Below are positions 63,701 to 64,000 of a DNA stretch of 64,000 nucleotides, in pieces. Within the stretch, counting starts at the first letter, position 1. Every line of letters begins with the position of its first letter. Source of the DNA: Rhynchonema sp. JSB1_4 (taxonomy: Eukaryota > Nematoda > Chromadorea > Monhysterida > Xyalidae); contig JASAMV010004627.1 of NCBI GenBank assembly GCA_030248065.1, positions 1-64,000 on the forward strand, written 5' to 3'. The position numbers were made by a program, and so were the translations under genes. Below the pieces are notes generated by a model that was not told the origin of the DNA, did not search any database, and was given only the letters and a program-made list of their open reading frames with translations.

Positions 63701-63800
63701 GCACATCGTTGCCGCCCGTCATTTCATTCTAATCTTGACGGAGAATTCGTTAGATAGATGGCAAAACGATGTGAACTGCGAGGACTGGGTGCATAAAGAG
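51778..63800 (+). CDS. SARM1: SARM1/TIR-1 NAD+ hydrolase, 16 exons visible, 3' end off the window
   Basis: NAD+-cleaving TIR enzyme that drives axon degeneration and innate signalling. Exons: 51778-52017, 52614-52802, 54094-54226, 54579-54734, 55114-55226, 55419-55526, 55842-56049, 56295-56450, 56867-57003, 58191-58379, 58522-58671, 59032-59199, 60727-60879, 62131-62338, 62960-63093, 63645-63800. These give 866 in-frame codons. Residues 1-277 are a low-complexity, Ser/Thr/Gln-rich extension. ARM repeats run about 278-635 ([40 protein letters not shown]). SAM1 is about 637-700 ([20 protein letters not shown]), SAM2 703-769, and TIR from 784 ([20 protein letters not shown]). The last visible exon ends CEDWVHKE, the WxxxE motif whose Glu is catalytic in human SARM1 (E642). 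The rest of the TIR domain lies past the edge. The first visible ATG may not be the true start. Confidence 0.93.
52308..52455. repeat. GTCAAC MITE copy
   Basis: GTCAACGCACATCATCAACG, TTGTCAACGC and, at the right, GTGTTGACGACTAAAC. It lies in SARM1 intron 1. Confidence 0.6.
52846..53278. mobile_element. CCCCCGGGGG MITE, copy B (inverted relative to copy A)
   Basis: The sequence is the near-identical reverse complement of 23472-23945 over most of its length. Ends are ATACCGGAGTTTTCCACTT and AAGTGGAAAACTCCGGTA. Confidence 0.85.
53279..53606. mobile_element. CCCCCGGGGG MITE, diverged copy C
   Basis: It shares TAGATGAAG, GTGTCCCTACTGACAA, TTTTTGGTCGGAGGGCCCAT and the end TGTGGAAAACTCCGG with copies A and B but is diverged and abuts copy B. 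Confidence 0.7.
54281..54570. repeat. Imperfect CAATCA/TTCAATCA simple repeat
   Basis: About 290 bp dominated by TCAATCAATCA-like words in the SARM1 intron before exon 4. Confidence 0.85.
57243..57967. mobile_element. ~725-bp MITE filled with GCGGATTAGCGGGTTA minisatellite
   Basis: The ends are TAAGGCCGAATTCACAATGC and the inverse GCATTGTGAATGCGGCCTAA. Just inside both ends lie arrays of CGGGTTAGCGGATTAGCGGG on opposite strands. TTCACAATG is repeated internally. It sits in the SARM1 intron before exon 10. Confidence 0.8.
59907..60146 (-). CDS. Small secreted protein ORF nested in a SARM1 intron, 79 aa
   Basis: A minus-strand ATG opens [20 protein letters not shown], a textbook signal peptide, with likely cleavage near RS/DF. 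The mature part is Tyr-rich ([20 protein letters not shown]) with a CMC pair near the end, and stops after GSIAY. It lies wholly in the intron between SARM1 exons 12 and 13, on the opposite strand. An ATTAAA lies about 90 bp past the stop. It could be a first exon with more downstream (a GT follows ATGAAACA). Function unknown. Confidence 0.5.
   Translation of the reverse strand: MKLFHTWAILLILLLLITITRSDFASFEEYADYYYQQLRSNLLYYTHRYIVLRVMARDYDNEQCMCARDMKQLVGSIAY
60510..60660. repeat. CCCCCGGGGG MITE fragment
   Basis: TATCGGAGTTTGCCACATTG, AGCCCCATGGGCT, AAAAGTCCGGTA and TTCCCCCGGAGGAG relate it to the 23472 family. Confidence 0.5.
60911..61320. mobile_element. 410-bp MITE with GC-rich ~55-bp TIRs
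   Basis: The left end ACAGTCCGTGACGAATTGTG continues to GGACGCTTTTCAACGCCGCC and CGCGCGCGG runs. The right end is its inverse and closes with TCGTCACGGACTGT. CGCGCGCGG blocks also flank the centre. It lies between the SAM1 and SAM2 exons of SARM1. Confidence 0.85.
62663..62921. mobile_element. MITE with CAATTGAGCAAAGC ends and AAGCCT core
   Basis: The left CAATTGAGCAAAGCACATTT continues to GGGCAAGACCACTTTGAGCA and is mirrored at the right (GGGCTTTGCTCAATTG). The core 62741-62835 is an array of GGCCTAAGCCTAAGCCTGAG units. Confidence 0.75.
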
Positions 63801-64000
63801 GTCAGGTTTTTTTGTAGAAGTCGCACTTGAACCGAGCGAATACTGTTCATACTGACCGTCTTTACAGTGAAGTTCGCTGACGGATATGCTGTATCAATAT
63901 ACATACATATGTATCTCTTAGTAAGCGGACACGATCGGAATGATTTCTAACTTGGTCATTGGATCATTTTTATGAGAAAAATGTTCGGTTGCGTGACGCC

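Noticed and set aside
1..64000. CRISPR arrays, bacterial operons, rRNA
   Set aside because: The repeats are MITEs or microsatellites without regular unique spacers, and the genes are intron-containing animal genes.

Overview
The window is nuclear DNA of an invertebrate animal. Its genes are split by many spliceosomal introns with GT/AG borders and conserved phases. The families are animal ones: a SARM1/TIR-1 axon-degeneration NADase, a biogenic-amine GPCR, a membrane UDP-glycosyltransferase and a muscle-type I-set Ig protein. There is no operon structure, no Shine-Dalgarno spacing, no rRNA and no complete tRNA. The phylum cannot be fixed from the sequence alone; an ecdysozoan or flatworm-like animal would fit. 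Exon models below were built by hand from open frames, splice sites and phase, without alignments.

Layout. 1-680 (-): two exons of a coiled-coil-like gene running off the left edge. About 0.7-18.2 kb: long stretch without a convincing gene, filled with small inverted-repeat elements (MITEs), a tRNA-like SINE head and microsatellites. 18.4-23.6 kb (+): eight-exon amine GPCR whose last coding residues come from a MITE and whose intron 2 holds a hAT-type MITE with an 8-bp target duplication. 25.5-29.5 kb (-): twelve-exon UDP-glycosyltransferase of 542 aa. 33.5-35.5 kb (-): a 650+ codon orphan ORF with charged tandem repeats. 38.1-39.2 kb (+): exons of an unrecognised gene. 40.1-41.3 kb (-): complete three-exon single-Ig gene of 121 aa. 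47.05-51.35 kb: two near-identical 50-bp terminal inverted repeats flanked by an identical 7-bp sequence enclose a complete nine-exon gene of unknown family (461 aa) and a possible two-exon 86-aa gene. 51.8 kb to the right edge (+): at least 16 exons of SARM1 (ARM, two SAM, TIR), open at the edge, with a small secreted-protein ORF nested on the opposite strand in one intron.

Two things stand out beyond the genes. First, the 4.3-kb inverted-repeat unit carries unfamiliar genes and shows no recognisable transposase. Second, the 8-mer TGAAACAT, usually extended to TGAAACATCAGC, occurs about 30 times on both strands, in exons, introns and repeats, far above the 2-3 expected by chance. The window also has at least ten different MITE or fold-back families, several in two or more copies.
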